Part shown: positions 34,721-44,010 of the stretch, piece after piece | Numbering within the stretch: the stretch's first letter is position 1 | How the letters are laid out: every line of letters starts with the position of its first letter | DNA from: Gemella morbillorum | GTDB lineage: Bacteria > Bacillota > Bacilli > Staphylococcales > Gemellaceae | Length of the DNA stretch: 64,000 nt | Direction: 5' to 3' | NCBI RefSeq assembly: GCF_900476045.1 | Contig: NZ_LS483440.1 | Span: forward strand, 496,001 to 560,000 | The notes under the pieces: generated by a model | What the model was told of the DNA's origin: nothing | The model's input: the letters and a program-made list of their open reading frames with translations, nothing else | Database searches by the model: none | Program-made: the position numbers and the translations under genes

Positions 34721-34807
34721 AAAATAATTAAGTTTTGATAATTAAAATTATTATAACTGGAATCATTTTTTATAATAATATTTTAACTATTGCCTTTAAA
34801 ATTTTAG

Positions 34808-34836
34808 TTGTACTTTTAAAATTTATGTGGTAAAAT
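34808..34836 (+). promoter_or_regulatory. Promoter of the Na/Pi transporter gene
   Basis: TTGTAC (34808-34813) and TAAAAT (34831-34836) have a 17-base spacer, with TGG before the -10. Confidence 0.65.
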
Positions 34837-34886
34837 CTATTTGTGCATTTAATGATGTACTTAACATATATTAGGAGGACAAAAAA

Positions 34887-36521
34887 GTGTCAGCACTTTG
34901 GCAAGAAATTTTATTTTCTTTTTTAGGAGGTCTGGGGTTATTCCTATTTAGTATTAAATATATGGGAGACGGGCTTCAATTAATAGCTGGAGATAAGATG
35001 AGATATGTTTTAGATAAATATACATCTAAACCTCTGATGGCAGTTCTAGCCGGAATTATTGTTACAATACTGATTCAATCGAGTACTGGAACAATAGTTA
35101 TCACAATAAGTTTAGTAGGAGCAGGATTATTAAAAACTAAACAAGCAATTGCTATAGTTATGGGTTCTAATATTGGAACAACATTAACATCATTTATTAT
35201 TGGTTTTAATATTTCAAAATACTCACTACCATTAATTTTTGTAGGAGCAGCGTTTTTATTCTTTACTCGTGCCAAATTAATAAACAATATAGGGCGTGTA
35301 ATTTTTGGATTTGGTGGGATTTTCTATGCTTTAAAAATGATGTCAACAGCCATGGGGCCTATGAGAGATATGACGTGGTTCCAAAATATTCTTGTGCATA
35401 TTGATGATAGTGCTTGGGTCGGAGTTGGAGTTGGAACATTATTAACAGTTCTTATCCAATCATCGGCAGCTACAATTGCGATTTTACAAAACTTATATGC
35501 TGATGCAGCTTTAAACCTTAATGGAGCGTTGCCAGTATTATTTGGAGATAATATCGGTACTGCTATTACAACAGCAGCATTAGCGATGGTAGGAAGTAAT
35601 ATTGCGGCAAAACGTGTAGCAGCATCTCACGTATTGTTTAATGTGATTGGAACTATTATATGTTTAATAGCTCTAGTGCCATATACGGCATTTGTTTCTT
35701 ATTTAGAAACTACATTTGGTCTAAATCCAAAGATGACAATTGCAACAGCACATGGTACATTTAATATTCTTAATACAGTATTACAATTCCCATTCATTTG
35801 GTTATTAGTAATTGTTGTAACTAGGTTGATTCCAGGGGAAGATGAGCAAATCAAATACAGTACACAATACCTAGACAAATCGCTTATTTCTAGTGCACCA
35901 GCGGTCGCACTGGGTCAAGTACAAAAAGAATTTATTGAGATGCTTATTTTATCTAAAAAAAGTTTACGTAATTCTGTAGAGTATTTCATGACTCGAGACG
36001 AATCTTTGAATGAAAAAGGTGAGACATACGAAGAAGCAATTAATAACTTTGATGAGCAAATGACAGATTATTTAACTCTATTGTTTAGAGAAAAATTAAG
36101 TCCAAAAGAAGGGCAAGCAGCGTCAATTTTATTAGATGGAACACGTGATATTGAAAGAATTGGAGATCACGCACGTGATATTGTTACTTCGGTAAATTAT
36201 CAAATTAAGAAAAAATTAAAATTCTCTGATGATGCAAAAGCAGAAGTTCAAGAGATGTATGAATTATGTAATGACATTATTCTAAAAACGATTAAATCAT
36301 TAGAGGAAAATAACATTGCAATAGCAGGAGCAGCATTAGCAGCTTGTGAGAATATATATGCGTTAGAAAAAACAGCGCGTAAGAAGCATACCGATCGTAT
36401 GAAAGATGGAGATTGTGAAATTTCAGCAGGAGTAGTCTATATGGACTTAATTCAGCACTTTACGAGAGTATGTGAACACGCAAGAAATATTCTAGAAAAA
36501 AAAATTCAAGGAAATATATAG
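34887..36521 (+). CDS. Na/Pi-cotransporter family protein with PhoU-like C-terminus
   Basis: This 544-residue protein probably moves phosphate with sodium. The membrane half holds the two inverted QSS motifs of the family, ILIQSSTGTIVITI near residue 62 and VLIQSSAATIAIL near residue 190. Each is followed by an SNIGTT- or DNIGTA-type motif. Residues 340-540 form a helical PhoU-like domain (DIERIGDHARDIV, ARNILEK). The start is GTG 34887 after AGGAGG. It is a single gene with its own promoter and terminator. Transport is family knowledge; export rather than uptake, or a regulatory role, cannot be excluded. Confidence 0.9.
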   Translation: MSALWQEILFSFLGGLGLFLFSIKYMGDGLQLIAGDKMRYVLDKYTSKPLMAVLAGIIVTILIQSSTGTIVITISLVGAGLLKTKQAIAIVMGSNIGTTLTSFIIGFNISKYSLPLIFVGAAFLFFTRAKLINNIGRVIFGFGGIFYALKMMSTAMGPMRDMTWFQNILVHIDDSAWVGVGVGTLLTVLIQSSAATIAILQNLYADAALNLNGALPVLFGDNIGTAITTAALAMVGSNIAAKRVAASHVLFNVIGTIICLIALVPYTAFVSYLETTFGLNPKMTIATAHGTFNILNTVLQFPFIWLLVIVVTRLIPGEDEQIKYSTQYLDKSLISSAPAVALGQVQKEFIEMLILSKKSLRNSVEYFMTRDESLNEKGETYEEAINNFDEQMTDYLTLLFREKLSPKEGQAASILLDGTRDIERIGDHARDIVTSVNYQIKKKLKFSDDAKAEVQEMYELCNDIILKTIKSLEENNIAIAGAALAACENIYALEKTARKKHTDRMKDGDCEISAGVVYMDLIQHFTRVCEHARNILEKKIQGNI

Positions 36522-36522
36522 A

Positions 36523-36618
36523 ATGTCTAATAAACAAAAAATATATTTTATATTATTTATTATTTTTATACTGATAATACTTATTTTATACAAGTTATAT
36601 CAGATACAACTAACTTAA
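36523..36618 (+). CDS. Possible 31-residue membrane peptide
   Basis: ATG 36523 opens a 31-codon frame ending at TAA 36616. The predicted peptide has a short polar N-terminus (MSNKQK), one hydrophobic helix of about 20 residues (Ile/Leu/Phe) and a short tail. AAGGAA lies about 10 bases upstream. It begins one base after the transporter stop and ends before a strong terminator, so it would share the transcript. No homology can be judged at this length, and AT-rich DNA often yields such frames by chance. Confidence 0.4.
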   Translation: MSNKQKIYFILFIIFILIILILYKLYQIQLT

Positions 36619-36661
36619 TATTCTAAATAGTGTTAGTTAAATATATTAAACCTTAATAAAG

Positions 36662-36715
36662 AAGAGAAGTGATTCAGAAAAATTGATTTTTAGTGACTCA
36701 CTTCTCTTTTTTTCT
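36662..36715 (+). terminator. Terminator after the Na/Pi transporter gene
   Basis: AAGAGAAGTGATTCA (36662-36676) pairs with TGACTCACTTCTCTT (36694-36708) with one mismatch, followed by a T-run. Confidence 0.9.
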
Positions 36716-36743
36716 TTCTAAATAAAAGTATTCATGATATAAT
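36715..36743 (+). promoter_or_regulatory. Candidate pnp promoter, extended -10
   Basis: TATAAT (36738-36743) is preceded by TGA, with a weak -35 (TTTCTA, 36715-36720) 17 bases upstream that abuts the preceding terminator. Confidence 0.4.
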
Positions 36744-36798
36744 AAAGTAGTCGATTTATATAAAGAAATAGAAATAAAAGCGTTGAAAGGAAATAAAA

Positions 36799-38886
36799 AT
36801 GTTTCAAGATAAAAAAATATATACAACACAGTGGGCTGGAAAAGAATTAACTGTTGAATTAGGAGAAATGGCTCGTCAAGCCAATGCGGCAGTTGTTGTA
36901 AAATACGGAGATACTGTTGTTTTAACTACAGCGGTAGCATCAAAAGAAGCAAAAGATGTAGATTTCTTTCCATTAACAGTTAATTATGAGGAAAAAATGT
37001 ATGCAGTTGGAAAAATACCTGGAGGATTCTTGCGTCGTGAAGGGCGTCCAGGAACAGAAGCTACATTAGCAGCTCGTTTAATAGATAGACCGATAAGACC
37101 ATTGTTTGAAGATGGTTTTAGAAATGAAGTTCAAGTTATTTCAACAGTATTATCAGTAGAATATGATTGTGATCCAGTTATGGCAGCTATGTTAGGTAGC
37201 TCATTAGCTTTATCTGTTTCTAATATTCCATTTAAAGGCCCTATCGCAGGTGTTACTGTTGGATATGTTGATGGAGAATATGTAATTAATCCAAATGTAG
37301 AACAATTCGAAAACTCAAAAATAGACCTTAAAGTTGCTGGTACAAAAGATGCGATTAATATGGTTGAAGCAGGAGCAGAAGAAGTTTCAGAAGAAGTAAT
37401 GCTAAATGCAATTATGTTTGGTCATGAAGAGATTAAGCGTTTAATAGCTTTCCAACAACAAATAGTTGATGAAATCGGTCAAGAAAAAATGGAAGTAGAG
37501 TTAAAAGTTATTGACGAAAATATTTATAATGAAGTATTGGACTTATCATTAACAGAAATGAAATCTGCAATTGCCATTAAAGATAAACAAGAGCGTGATG
37601 AAGCAATATCTGTTGTTAAGGAAAGAGTACTTGCAGTCTTTGATGAACGTGTAACAGATGAAGATGAATTAGATATTGTTAAAGAAGTAAAATTATCATT
37701 GGATAAAATTGTGAAAGATGAAGTTCGTCGTGAGATTACAGAAGATAAAGTTCGTCCAGATGGTCGTGCATTAACAGAAATTCGTCCATTAGCATCACGT
37801 ATTGATGTGCTTCCAAGAACTCATGGGTCAGCGTTATTCACTCGTGGGCAAACTCAATCACTAGGTGTAGTAACATTAGGTAACTTATCTGATGAGCAAA
37901 TTATTGATGATTTAACTCAAGAAGAAAATAAGAGATTTATGCTACATTATAACTTTCCAGCATTTTCTGTAGGTGAAGTAGGATTTAGTCGTGCACCAGG
38001 ACGTCGTGAGATAGGACATGGTGCATTAGGAGAACGTGCATTAGCGCAAGTTATCCCTTCAAAAGAAGATTTCCCATATACTATTCGTATTGTATCGGAA
38101 ATCTTGGAATCAAATGGTTCAAGTTCTCAAGCAACTATTTGTTCAGGATCTATGGCACTTATGGCAGCAGGTGTACCAATTAAAGCACAAGTAGCAGGAA
38201 TAGCTATGGGTCTTGTAAAAAAAGATGAACACTATACTATTTTAACTGATATACAAGGTATGGAAGACCACCTAGGAGATATGGACTTTAAAGTAGCTGG
38301 TACATCAGAAGGTATAACAGCACTTCAAATGGATATAAAAATTGAAGGGTTAAGCGAACAGATTTTAAAAGAATCATTAGAACAGGCGCGTGTAGGAAGA
38401 TTACAAATCTTAGATCATATGAATAATATTATTTCTGAGCCACGTGAGGAAGTTTCTACTTTCGCACCTAAGATTAAAATTATTAGAATTAAACCAGAGA
38501 AAATCAAAGATGTTATCGGTTCTGGTGGTAAAGTTATTAATGAAATTATTGAAAAAACTGGAGTTAAAATTGATATTGAACAAACAGGGGAAGTATTTAT
38601 TTCATCTCCTGAAATAGATGGAATTAATAAAGCTATCGAAATTATTGAAAATATAACTCGTGAGGCAGAAGTTGGAGAAGTTTATTTGGCAGAAGTCAAA
38701 CGCATTGAAAAATTTGGAGCTTTCGTAGAATTATTCCCAGGAGTAGATGCATTAGTTCATATTTCTAAACTATCAGCTGAACGTGTAAATAAAGTAGAAG
38801 ATGTTGTTAAAATTGGAGATACGTTAAAAGTTAAAGTTATAAAAATAGATGAGAAAGGCCGTGTAGACGCGACAGCTCATTTCTAG
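36799..38886 (+). CDS. pnp: Polyribonucleotide nucleotidyltransferase (PNPase)
   Basis: A 3'-to-5' phosphorolytic exoribonuclease of mRNA decay that works as a trimer. The 695 residues show two RNase PH domains (the second with [15 protein letters not shown] and GSGS-type active-site loop [20 protein letters not shown]), a KH domain ([19 protein letters not shown]) and an S1 domain ([19 protein letters not shown]). GAAAGGA precedes the ATG at 36799. ylbG starts 8 bases after its stop and is probably co-transcribed. Confidence 0.97.
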   Translation: MFQDKKIYTTQWAGKELTVELGEMARQANAAVVVKYGDTVVLTTAVASKEAKDVDFFPLTVNYEEKMYAVGKIPGGFLRREGRPGTEATLAARLIDRPIRPLFEDGFRNEVQVISTVLSVEYDCDPVMAAMLGSSLALSVSNIPFKGPIAGVTVGYVDGEYVINPNVEQFENSKIDLKVAGTKDAINMVEAGAEEVSEEVMLNAIMFGHEEIKRLIAFQQQIVDEIGQEKMEVELKVIDENIYNEVLDLSLTEMKSAIAIKDKQERDEAISVVKERVLAVFDERVTDEDELDIVKEVKLSLDKIVKDEVRREITEDKVRPDGRALTEIRPLASRIDVLPRTHGSALFTRGQTQSLGVVTLGNLSDEQIIDDLTQEENKRFMLHYNFPAFSVGEVGFSRAPGRREIGHGALGERALAQVIPSKEDFPYTIRIVSEILESNGSSSQATICSGSMALMAAGVPIKAQVAGIAMGLVKKDEHYTILTDIQGMEDHLGDMDFKVAGTSEGITALQMDIKIEGLSEQILKESLEQARVGRLQILDHMNNIISEPREEVSTFAPKIKIIRIKPEKIKDVIGSGGKVINEIIEKTGVKIDIEQTGEVFISSPEIDGINKAIEIIENITREAEVGEVYLAEVKRIEKFGAFVELFPGVDALVHISKLSAERVNKVEDVVKIGDTLKVKVIKIDEKGRVDATAHF

Positions 38887-38894
38887 GAGATAAT

Positions 38895-39167
38895 ATGGAA
38901 TTATTTGAAAAAGAACGTCGAGGAATATATGTCTATTTCAAAAGTTTTAAAGATTTAAGTAAATTAGAAAAGTATGGAAATTTTATTTCTTATTCTAAAA
39001 GGGGACGTTATGCGTGTATATATGTTGATGAAAATCGAATGGATAGCATAATAGAAGACTTAAAGAAAAAGAAATTTGTAAAGAAAATAGAAATTTCGGA
39101 AATGTCTAACTTACATTTAAGTTTCGAAAATCTAGAAAAAATGTCCAAACAACATGAAATTTCATAG
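38895..39167 (+). CDS. ylbG: YlbG-family protein (DUF2129)
   Basis: A conserved 90-residue cytoplasmic protein of Bacilli without known function. The N-terminal RRGIYVYFKSFKDLSKLEKYG and the following SYSKRGRYACIYVDE match YlbG. In Bacillus subtilis ylbG lies just upstream of ylbH (rsmD) and ylbI (coaD). The same order, ylbG-rsmD-coaD, is kept here, which supports the call. GGAG lies 7 bases before the ATG. Confidence 0.88.
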   Translation: MELFEKERRGIYVYFKSFKDLSKLEKYGNFISYSKRGRYACIYVDENRMDSIIEDLKKKKFVKKIEISEMSNLHLSFENLEKMSKQHEIS

Positions 39168-39182
39168 AGTTAGAAATATATA

Positions 39183-39222
39183 ATTTAGGGGAGACAAGCT
39201 AAAGGCAAAATCTCCCTTATTT
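39183..39222 (+). terminator. Probable terminator after ylbG
   Basis: TTAGGGGAGA pairs with TCTCCCTTAT across a 16-base loop, with A/T flanks. The pairing is imperfect. Confidence 0.5.
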
Positions 39223-39291
39223 ATTGGGTATATCTTAACAAGACATATATGACTATAAAACTTGATAATTATTATATTAGAGTGAGGAATA

Positions 39292-39843
39292 ATGAGAGTT
39301 ATAGCTGGTAAATATAAATCTATCAAATTAAATTCGGTTGATGGGATGAACACACGTCCAACAACAGATAAAATAAAAGAAAATCTATTCAATATGTTAC
39401 ATTGTGACGGACGCATCCTTGATCTTTTTGGAGGAACAGGTGCTCTGGGAATAGAAAGCTTGAGTAGGGGTGCAGAGCATGCAGTGTTTATTGACGGCAG
39501 TAGTAGCGCAATAAAAACGATACATTCAAATATAGAAAAGTGCCGTATTCCAAAGACTAATTATGATGTTTATAGAAACGACTATAAACGTGCATTAAAA
39601 ATCTTAGGAAAAAAAGAAGAAAAATTTGATTTGATTTTTTTAGATCCACCGTATGATAAAGGATTAGTTAATCTTGCTTTAAAATCTATATTAGAGAATA
39701 ATGTCTGTAATAAACATTGTTTAATAGTATGTGAAAAAAGTAAAGATGAAAATATCTCTATTGAATCGGTAAACTTAGAAATAGTAAAAGAAAAAGAATA
39801 TGGGATTACTGATATAGTAATCTTTGAATATGTGGAGAAATAG
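39292..39843 (+). CDS. rsmD: 16S rRNA (guanine-966 N2)-methyltransferase RsmD
   Basis: Methylates G966 of 16S rRNA using S-adenosylmethionine. This 183-residue Rossmann-fold enzyme has MRVIAGKYKS at the start, the SAM-binding loop LDLFGGTGALGIESLSRG and the catalytic motif DPPY at residues 118-121. It is the first of four closely packed genes: coaD starts 2 bases after its stop, then murG 2 bases after coaD. Gene order agrees with ylbH-ylbI of Bacillus. GTGAGG precedes the ATG at 39292. Confidence 0.94.
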   Translation: MRVIAGKYKSIKLNSVDGMNTRPTTDKIKENLFNMLHCDGRILDLFGGTGALGIESLSRGAEHAVFIDGSSSAIKTIHSNIEKCRIPKTNYDVYRNDYKRALKILGKKEEKFDLIFLDPPYDKGLVNLALKSILENNVCNKHCLIVCEKSKDENISIESVNLEIVKEKEYGITDIVIFEYVEK

Positions 39844-39845
39844 TA

Positions 39846-40337
39846 ATGAAGAAAAAAATTGCAATTGTACCAGGAAGTTTTGATCCAATAACTTATGGGC
39901 ATATTGATATAATAACTAGAAGTGCTCAATTATTTGATGAAGTTATTGTAGCAATTTTAGTTAATCCTGATAAAAAATATTTATTTACATTAGAAGAAAG
40001 AGAAAGCATGATACATGAAACGATAAAAGGTTTAGATAATGTAAGAGTGGATTCTTTTTCAGGATTATTAGTAAATTATGCAAAAAAAGTAGGTTCGAGT
40101 GTTATAGTAAGAGGGCTTAGGGCAGTCTCGGATTTTGAGTATGAGATGCAGCTAACATTTATGAACAAAGCATTAGATGATGATATAGAAACTTTTTATA
40201 TGATGGCTAATAAACAATATTCATTTATAAGTTCTAGTATAGTAAAAGGTGTTTCTGGATTTGGTGCAGATTTATCAAAATTTGTTCCAAAAAATGTTGA
40301 AGAAAAATTAGAGAAAAAGATGAAAGAGAGAAAGTAA
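39846..40337 (+). CDS. coaD: Phosphopantetheine adenylyltransferase
   Basis: Makes dephospho-CoA from 4'-phosphopantetheine and ATP, the fourth step of CoA synthesis. The 163 residues show the nucleotidyltransferase motif PGSFDPITYGHIDI, with the T-x-G-H motif at residues 16-19, RGLRAVSDFEYEMQ, and the SFISSSIVKGV motif near the C-terminus. It fits tightly between rsmD and murG. A pantothenate transporter gene lies 2 kb downstream in the same run, so supply and use of pantothenate are encoded together. Confidence 0.96.
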   Translation: MKKKIAIVPGSFDPITYGHIDIITRSAQLFDEVIVAILVNPDKKYLFTLEERESMIHETIKGLDNVRVDSFSGLLVNYAKKVGSSVIVRGLRAVSDFEYEMQLTFMNKALDDDIETFYMMANKQYSFISSSIVKGVSGFGADLSKFVPKNVEEKLEKKMKERK

Positions 40338-40339
40338 TA

Positions 40340-41422
40340 GTGAATAAAATCCTTTTTACTGGAGGAGGTTCTGCAGGGCATGTGTCAGTTAATGTAGCAC
40401 TTATTCCAGAATTTAAAAAGAATGGCTATCAAATCTCATATATTGGTAGCAAAAAAGGGATAGAGAAGGAAATGATAGAAAAAATTTCAGGTGTAGAGTA
40501 CCATGAAATTAGTTCTGGAAAATTAAGAAGATATTTCTCATGGGAAAACTTTATAGACCCATTTAAAGTTTTAAAAGGGATAATAGATTCCATTTTTATT
40601 TTAAAAAAGGAAAAACCAGAGTTTGTTTTTTCAAAAGGTGGATTTGTTAGTGTACCTGTTTGTTTAGCAGCTAGAATTTTAAAAATTCCAGTTGTACTTC
40701 ATGAATCAGATTTAACTCCAGGACTTGCCAATAAGATTAATATTAAGTTTAGTAATCATATTTTTACGACTTTTGAAGATACTTTAAAGTATTTACCGAA
40801 AGGCAAAGCAAGCTTAATTGGAGCTATTGTACGAGATGATATTTATAATGGTGATAAAGAAGCAGGTTATAAGTTCTGTAATTTTAATAGTGAAAAACCC
40901 GTTATTTTAGTAATGGGAGGTTCATTAGGTTCTAAGATATTAAATGATTATATATGGAATAATATAGAAGAACTAACAAAAAAATATCAAATTGTTCATT
41001 TAGTAGGGAAAAATTTATTAAATAAGGATATAAAAGCAGAAGGATATTGTCAGTACGAGTTTTTAGCACAGGAATTATTTGATGTATTTCAAATAGTAGA
41101 TTTTACTATTTCGCGTGCTGGAGCAAATGCTTTATATGAATATTTAGCTTTAGAAAAGCCGGCTATATTGGTTCCATTAGGTACTAATCAAAGTAGAGGA
41201 GATCAAATAGAAAATGCTCGTTTCTTTGAAAAAAATAGCTTTGCTAAAGTAGTGTCAGAAGAAGAATTTGCATCATTAAAAGTAAGTGAGATAGATGATT
41301 TTTATAACGATCTAGCTCAATATAAAGATGCGATGAAAAGATATAAAGAAGAAAAGAAAGTTATAAATAGTGTAGATGACTTTTATAAGAAGATTTTAAA
41401 GATAGTAGGAGGTAAAATGTAA
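40340..41422 (+). CDS. murG: UDP-GlcNAc:lipid I N-acetylglucosaminyltransferase MurG
   Basis: Adds GlcNAc to lipid I to form lipid II, at the inner face of the membrane. The 360-residue GT-B enzyme shows the N-terminal glycine-rich loop GGGSAGHVSVN, FSKGGFVSVPVCLAA, the HESDLTPGLAN segment and the C-terminal donor-binding SRAGANALYEYLALEKPAILVP. The start is GTG 40340, 2 bases after coaD; the ribosome site (GAAAGAGAGAAAG) lies inside the end of coaD. murG is here outside the usual dcw cluster, as in several cocci. Confidence 0.95.
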   Translation: MNKILFTGGGSAGHVSVNVALIPEFKKNGYQISYIGSKKGIEKEMIEKISGVEYHEISSGKLRRYFSWENFIDPFKVLKGIIDSIFILKKEKPEFVFSKGGFVSVPVCLAARILKIPVVLHESDLTPGLANKINIKFSNHIFTTFEDTLKYLPKGKASLIGAIVRDDIYNGDKEAGYKFCNFNSEKPVILVMGGSLGSKILNDYIWNNIEELTKKYQIVHLVGKNLLNKDIKAEGYCQYEFLAQELFDVFQIVDFTISRAGANALYEYLALEKPAILVPLGTNQSRGDQIENARFFEKNSFAKVVSEEEFASLKVSEIDDFYNDLAQYKDAMKRYKEEKKVINSVDDFYKKILKIVGGKM

Positions 41423-41423
41423 A

Positions 41424-42032
41424 ATGAGGAACATTAAAATTTTTACTTACTTGAAAATAATACTATTCTTATTGCTAATGTTTGTAGCTGTATACTATCC
41501 AACTAATGAGTTTGATGTGATAACATCAAACTTACTACAAATAAAAATATTAGGTCAAACAGCTAAAATTATATCTACAATTTTTAATGATAAGATATTA
41601 CTTTTAATTATGGTGTTATTGTCTGCATTTTTGTTCTGGATAAAAGAAGTAAAAAAAGCAATATTTATATTTTTTAGTGCAGGTTTTGGTGGATTAATTT
41701 TATTTATCATTAAATATACAGTCCAAAGGGTAAGACCATTACCAGAAGTATTTAGTGGCTATAGTTTTCCGAGTGGACACTCAACGATAATCGTTGTATT
41801 TTTCTTGTCATTATTGTTTATAATCAATAAGAAAGAAATTTTATCGATGTTAGCTACATTTGCAATAATAGCTGTACCGATATCTAGAGTAGTACTAGGC
41901 GCACACTTTTTGAGTGATGTTATTGCTGGGTTACTGTTAGGAAGTATAGTTGTTGATTTTATGAAGGTATATTATAAAAAAATATATAACATAATAAAAA
42001 GTATTACAGGGGAAAATAAATGGATAAGTTAA
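41424..42032 (+). CDS. PAP2-family membrane phosphatase
   Basis: This 202-residue membrane protein has about six helices and PAP2 motifs KYTVQRVRP, FPSGHST and SRVVLGAHFLSDV. It is probably a lipid-pyrophosphate phosphatase acting outside the membrane. It starts 1 base after the murG stop and overlaps the next gene by 13 bases. Its position directly after murG makes undecaprenyl-pyrophosphate recycling for peptidoglycan plausible. A paralogue of almost the same length lies at 17998. Confidence 0.88.
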   Translation: MRNIKIFTYLKIILFLLLMFVAVYYPTNEFDVITSNLLQIKILGQTAKIISTIFNDKILLLIMVLLSAFLFWIKEVKKAIFIFFSAGFGGLILFIIKYTVQRVRPLPEVFSGYSFPSGHSTIIVVFFLSLLFIINKKEILSMLATFAIIAVPISRVVLGAHFLSDVIAGLLLGSIVVDFMKVYYKKIYNIIKSITGENKWIS

Positions 42033-42265
42033 AAGAAAAAGAGGGAGTTGTCGCAGTAGGCTTAGCGGTTATACATTTTGTACTTTGGTACTACTTTGCC
42101 TATATTAAATATAAAGATGTTGCTGTAAAAGATTATAAATATATACTGGGTTTGCCTGAATGGTTTTTCTACAGTTCTGTAGTAGTAAGTATATTAATAA
42201 TAATTTTAGTAGTTATTTTTACAAATCTATTATTTAATAAAGAGATAAAAGAGGAGAAAAAATAA
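42020..42265 (+). CDS. YhdT-like small membrane protein
   Basis: This 81-residue protein has two hydrophobic helices (about residues 9-29 and 50-72) and a charged C-terminus ending in KEIKEEKK. Proteins of this size and layout (YhdT, DUF997) are encoded immediately before panF in many bacteria, as here: the panF ATG overlaps this gene's stop by one base. The motif GLPEWFFYS is typical. It may be a small subunit or helper of the transporter; that is inference from conserved neighbourhood. Confidence 0.8.
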   Translation: MDKLKEKEGVVAVGLAVIHFVLWYYFAYIKYKDVAVKDYKYILGLPEWFFYSSVVVSILIIILVVIFTNLLFNKEIKEEKK

Positions 42266-43707
42266 TGAAATATGATGTAGATTATAAAATTATTATGTTA
42301 TTTGGAGTTATCTTTTTTAGCATAATTCTATTACCTTTAGTTTTAAATAGAGCTGCTAAGAATCATCATGGTGGATTTTTTGAAAAATATTATTTAGCTG
42401 ATAGAAGTGTTAGTGGAATAGTATTAGCCATAACTTTAATGTCTACATATGGCTCTGCTTCTACATTTTTAGGTGGTCCTGGTGTGGCATATAAATTAGG
42501 TTATGGATGGGTTCTTCTTGCAGTCATTCAGGTTGTTACTGGGTATTTTGTTTTGCTTGTACTCGCTAAAAAATTTAAAGCCGCAGCTCAAAAAATAAAT
42601 GCAATAACTATTAGTGAATATTTAAAAAATAGATATAAATCTAAGGTGGTTGCTTACTTGTCAACATTGGCAATGATTGTCTTTTTAATTGCTGCTATGT
42701 CAGCTCAGTGGGTTGGCGGAGCAAAACTCCTTGCAGCTTTTATGGGAATTAATTATAAAACAGGAATTGTAATAATCTCAATTATAATTATTTTTTGTGT
42801 AGTTTTTGGTGGATTAAAAAATATTCTAATTACAGATATGATTCAAGGGTTAATTATGATTTTCTCTACTATTATATTACTGTATTCAGTAATTAGTTAT
42901 GGTGGTGGAATAGAAAATATTACTAATAATTTATTGAATATAAATGAGAAAATCTTAACTCCTTTTGGAGCGAATGGAAGCTTAACACCGAGCTATGTAT
43001 CATCATTTTGGGTTTTAGTTGGTGTTGGAGTTATCGGTATTCCTCAAATAGCTATTAATTCGATGCTTTATAAAAACAAAAGAAGTTTGAAACAATCGAT
43101 AATTATTGGAAGTATTGTAATCTTCATAGTTATGTTTGGAGTTCACTTGATTGGAGTTATGGCGCGAGGAGTATTTCCTGATATTAAAGATTATGATTCT
43201 GTTATTCCAATTATTACACTTAAGGTTTTACCGTGGTATTTAGCTGCTTTAGTCCTAGCTGCACCAATGGCAGCGATAATAACTACTGTAAATGCTCAGT
43301 TTTTATTAATATCTTCAGCTTTGATAAAAGATGTACTTTTTAGTACTAAAGTAATAAAAGAGAAAATAGTAGGAAGAAAAATTCCAATATTTGTCTATAG
43401 TATCAATATACTTGTAATAATTTTAATAATGTTTATTAGTATGAGACCACCTAGTCTAATAGTAAATGTTAATTTATTTGCTTTTGGTGGTTTAGAATCA
43501 ACATTTTTATGGCCTATCTTATTAGGATTATATTGGAAAGGTGCAGAAAAATATGGAGCAATATCATCGATTTTAGTAGGGTTAACGAGTTATATAGTTT
43601 TTAAAAATATCTATGTAATAAAAGTAATTGAACCTGTGGTAATTTCTTTGATGTTATCATTAATTATTTTTGTATTTGTTTCAAGTATAAAAAGAAAGAA
43701 AATATAA
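42265..43707 (+). CDS. panF: Sodium/pantothenate symporter PanF
   Basis: Imports pantothenate with sodium. At 480 residues and about 13 helices it belongs to the sodium-solute symporter family. Typical stretches are YYLADRSVSGIVLAITLMST, GSASTFLGGPGVAYKLGYGW and QWVGGAKLLA. It is directly coupled to a YhdT-like protein, the standard panF context, and lies downstream of coaD. This suggests that the cell depends on outside pantothenate. GAGGAG lies 7 bases before the ATG at 42265. Confidence 0.9.
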   Translation: MKYDVDYKIIMLFGVIFFSIILLPLVLNRAAKNHHGGFFEKYYLADRSVSGIVLAITLMSTYGSASTFLGGPGVAYKLGYGWVLLAVIQVVTGYFVLLVLAKKFKAAAQKINAITISEYLKNRYKSKVVAYLSTLAMIVFLIAAMSAQWVGGAKLLAAFMGINYKTGIVIISIIIIFCVVFGGLKNILITDMIQGLIMIFSTIILLYSVISYGGGIENITNNLLNINEKILTPFGANGSLTPSYVSSFWVLVGVGVIGIPQIAINSMLYKNKRSLKQSIIIGSIVIFIVMFGVHLIGVMARGVFPDIKDYDSVIPIITLKVLPWYLAALVLAAPMAAIITTVNAQFLLISSALIKDVLFSTKVIKEKIVGRKIPIFVYSINILVIILIMFISMRPPSLIVNVNLFAFGGLESTFLWPILLGLYWKGAEKYGAISSILVGLTSYIVFKNIYVIKVIEPVVISLMLSLIIFVFVSSIKRKKI

Positions 43708-43759
43708 TAAATAAAGCTTATATTTTGTTATGAAAATAATATATTAGGTATTTAAATAA

Positions 43760-43788
43760 TTGAAAAAATAGTTATAATATAATAAAAT
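43760..43788 (+). promoter_or_regulatory. Promoter of the 58-residue gene
   Basis: TTGAAA (43760-43765) and TAAAAT (43783-43788) have a 17-base spacer. Confidence 0.6.
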
Positions 43789-43817
43789 AAAAATGTAGAG
43801 CAGAAGGAGGATATATA

Positions 43818-43994
43818 ATGTCTAAAAAAGTAATAGTTAAACATACTGACGCAGAAAAATTTAAAGTTAGCGATATGTTAACAGTTGGTAAAGTATATGA
43901 AGTAGTTAATGAAACAGAAGAATATATATTTATTAAAGATAATAGTGGAAAAGTAGGCGGATATTACCACGATTATTTTGAAGAAGTAAAATAA
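43818..43994 (+). CDS. Small protein, DUF6501-like (58 residues)
   Basis: ATG 43818, 7 bases after AAGGAGG, opens a 58-codon frame ending at TAA 43992-43994. The protein KVIVKHTDAEKF ... LTVGKVYEVVNETEEYIFI ... NSGKVGGYYHDYFEEV resembles what I recall of DUF6501, a conserved short protein of Bacilli with a small beta-rich fold. It has a strong ribosome site and its own promoter, and lies 16 bases before the LysM gene in the same direction. Function unknown. It is below common length cut-offs and easily missed. Confidence 0.85.
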   Translation: MSKKVIVKHTDAEKFKVSDMLTVGKVYEVVNETEEYIFIKDNSGKVGGYYHDYFEEVK

Positions 43995-44010
43995 TCTGTG
44001 GAGGGTAAAA

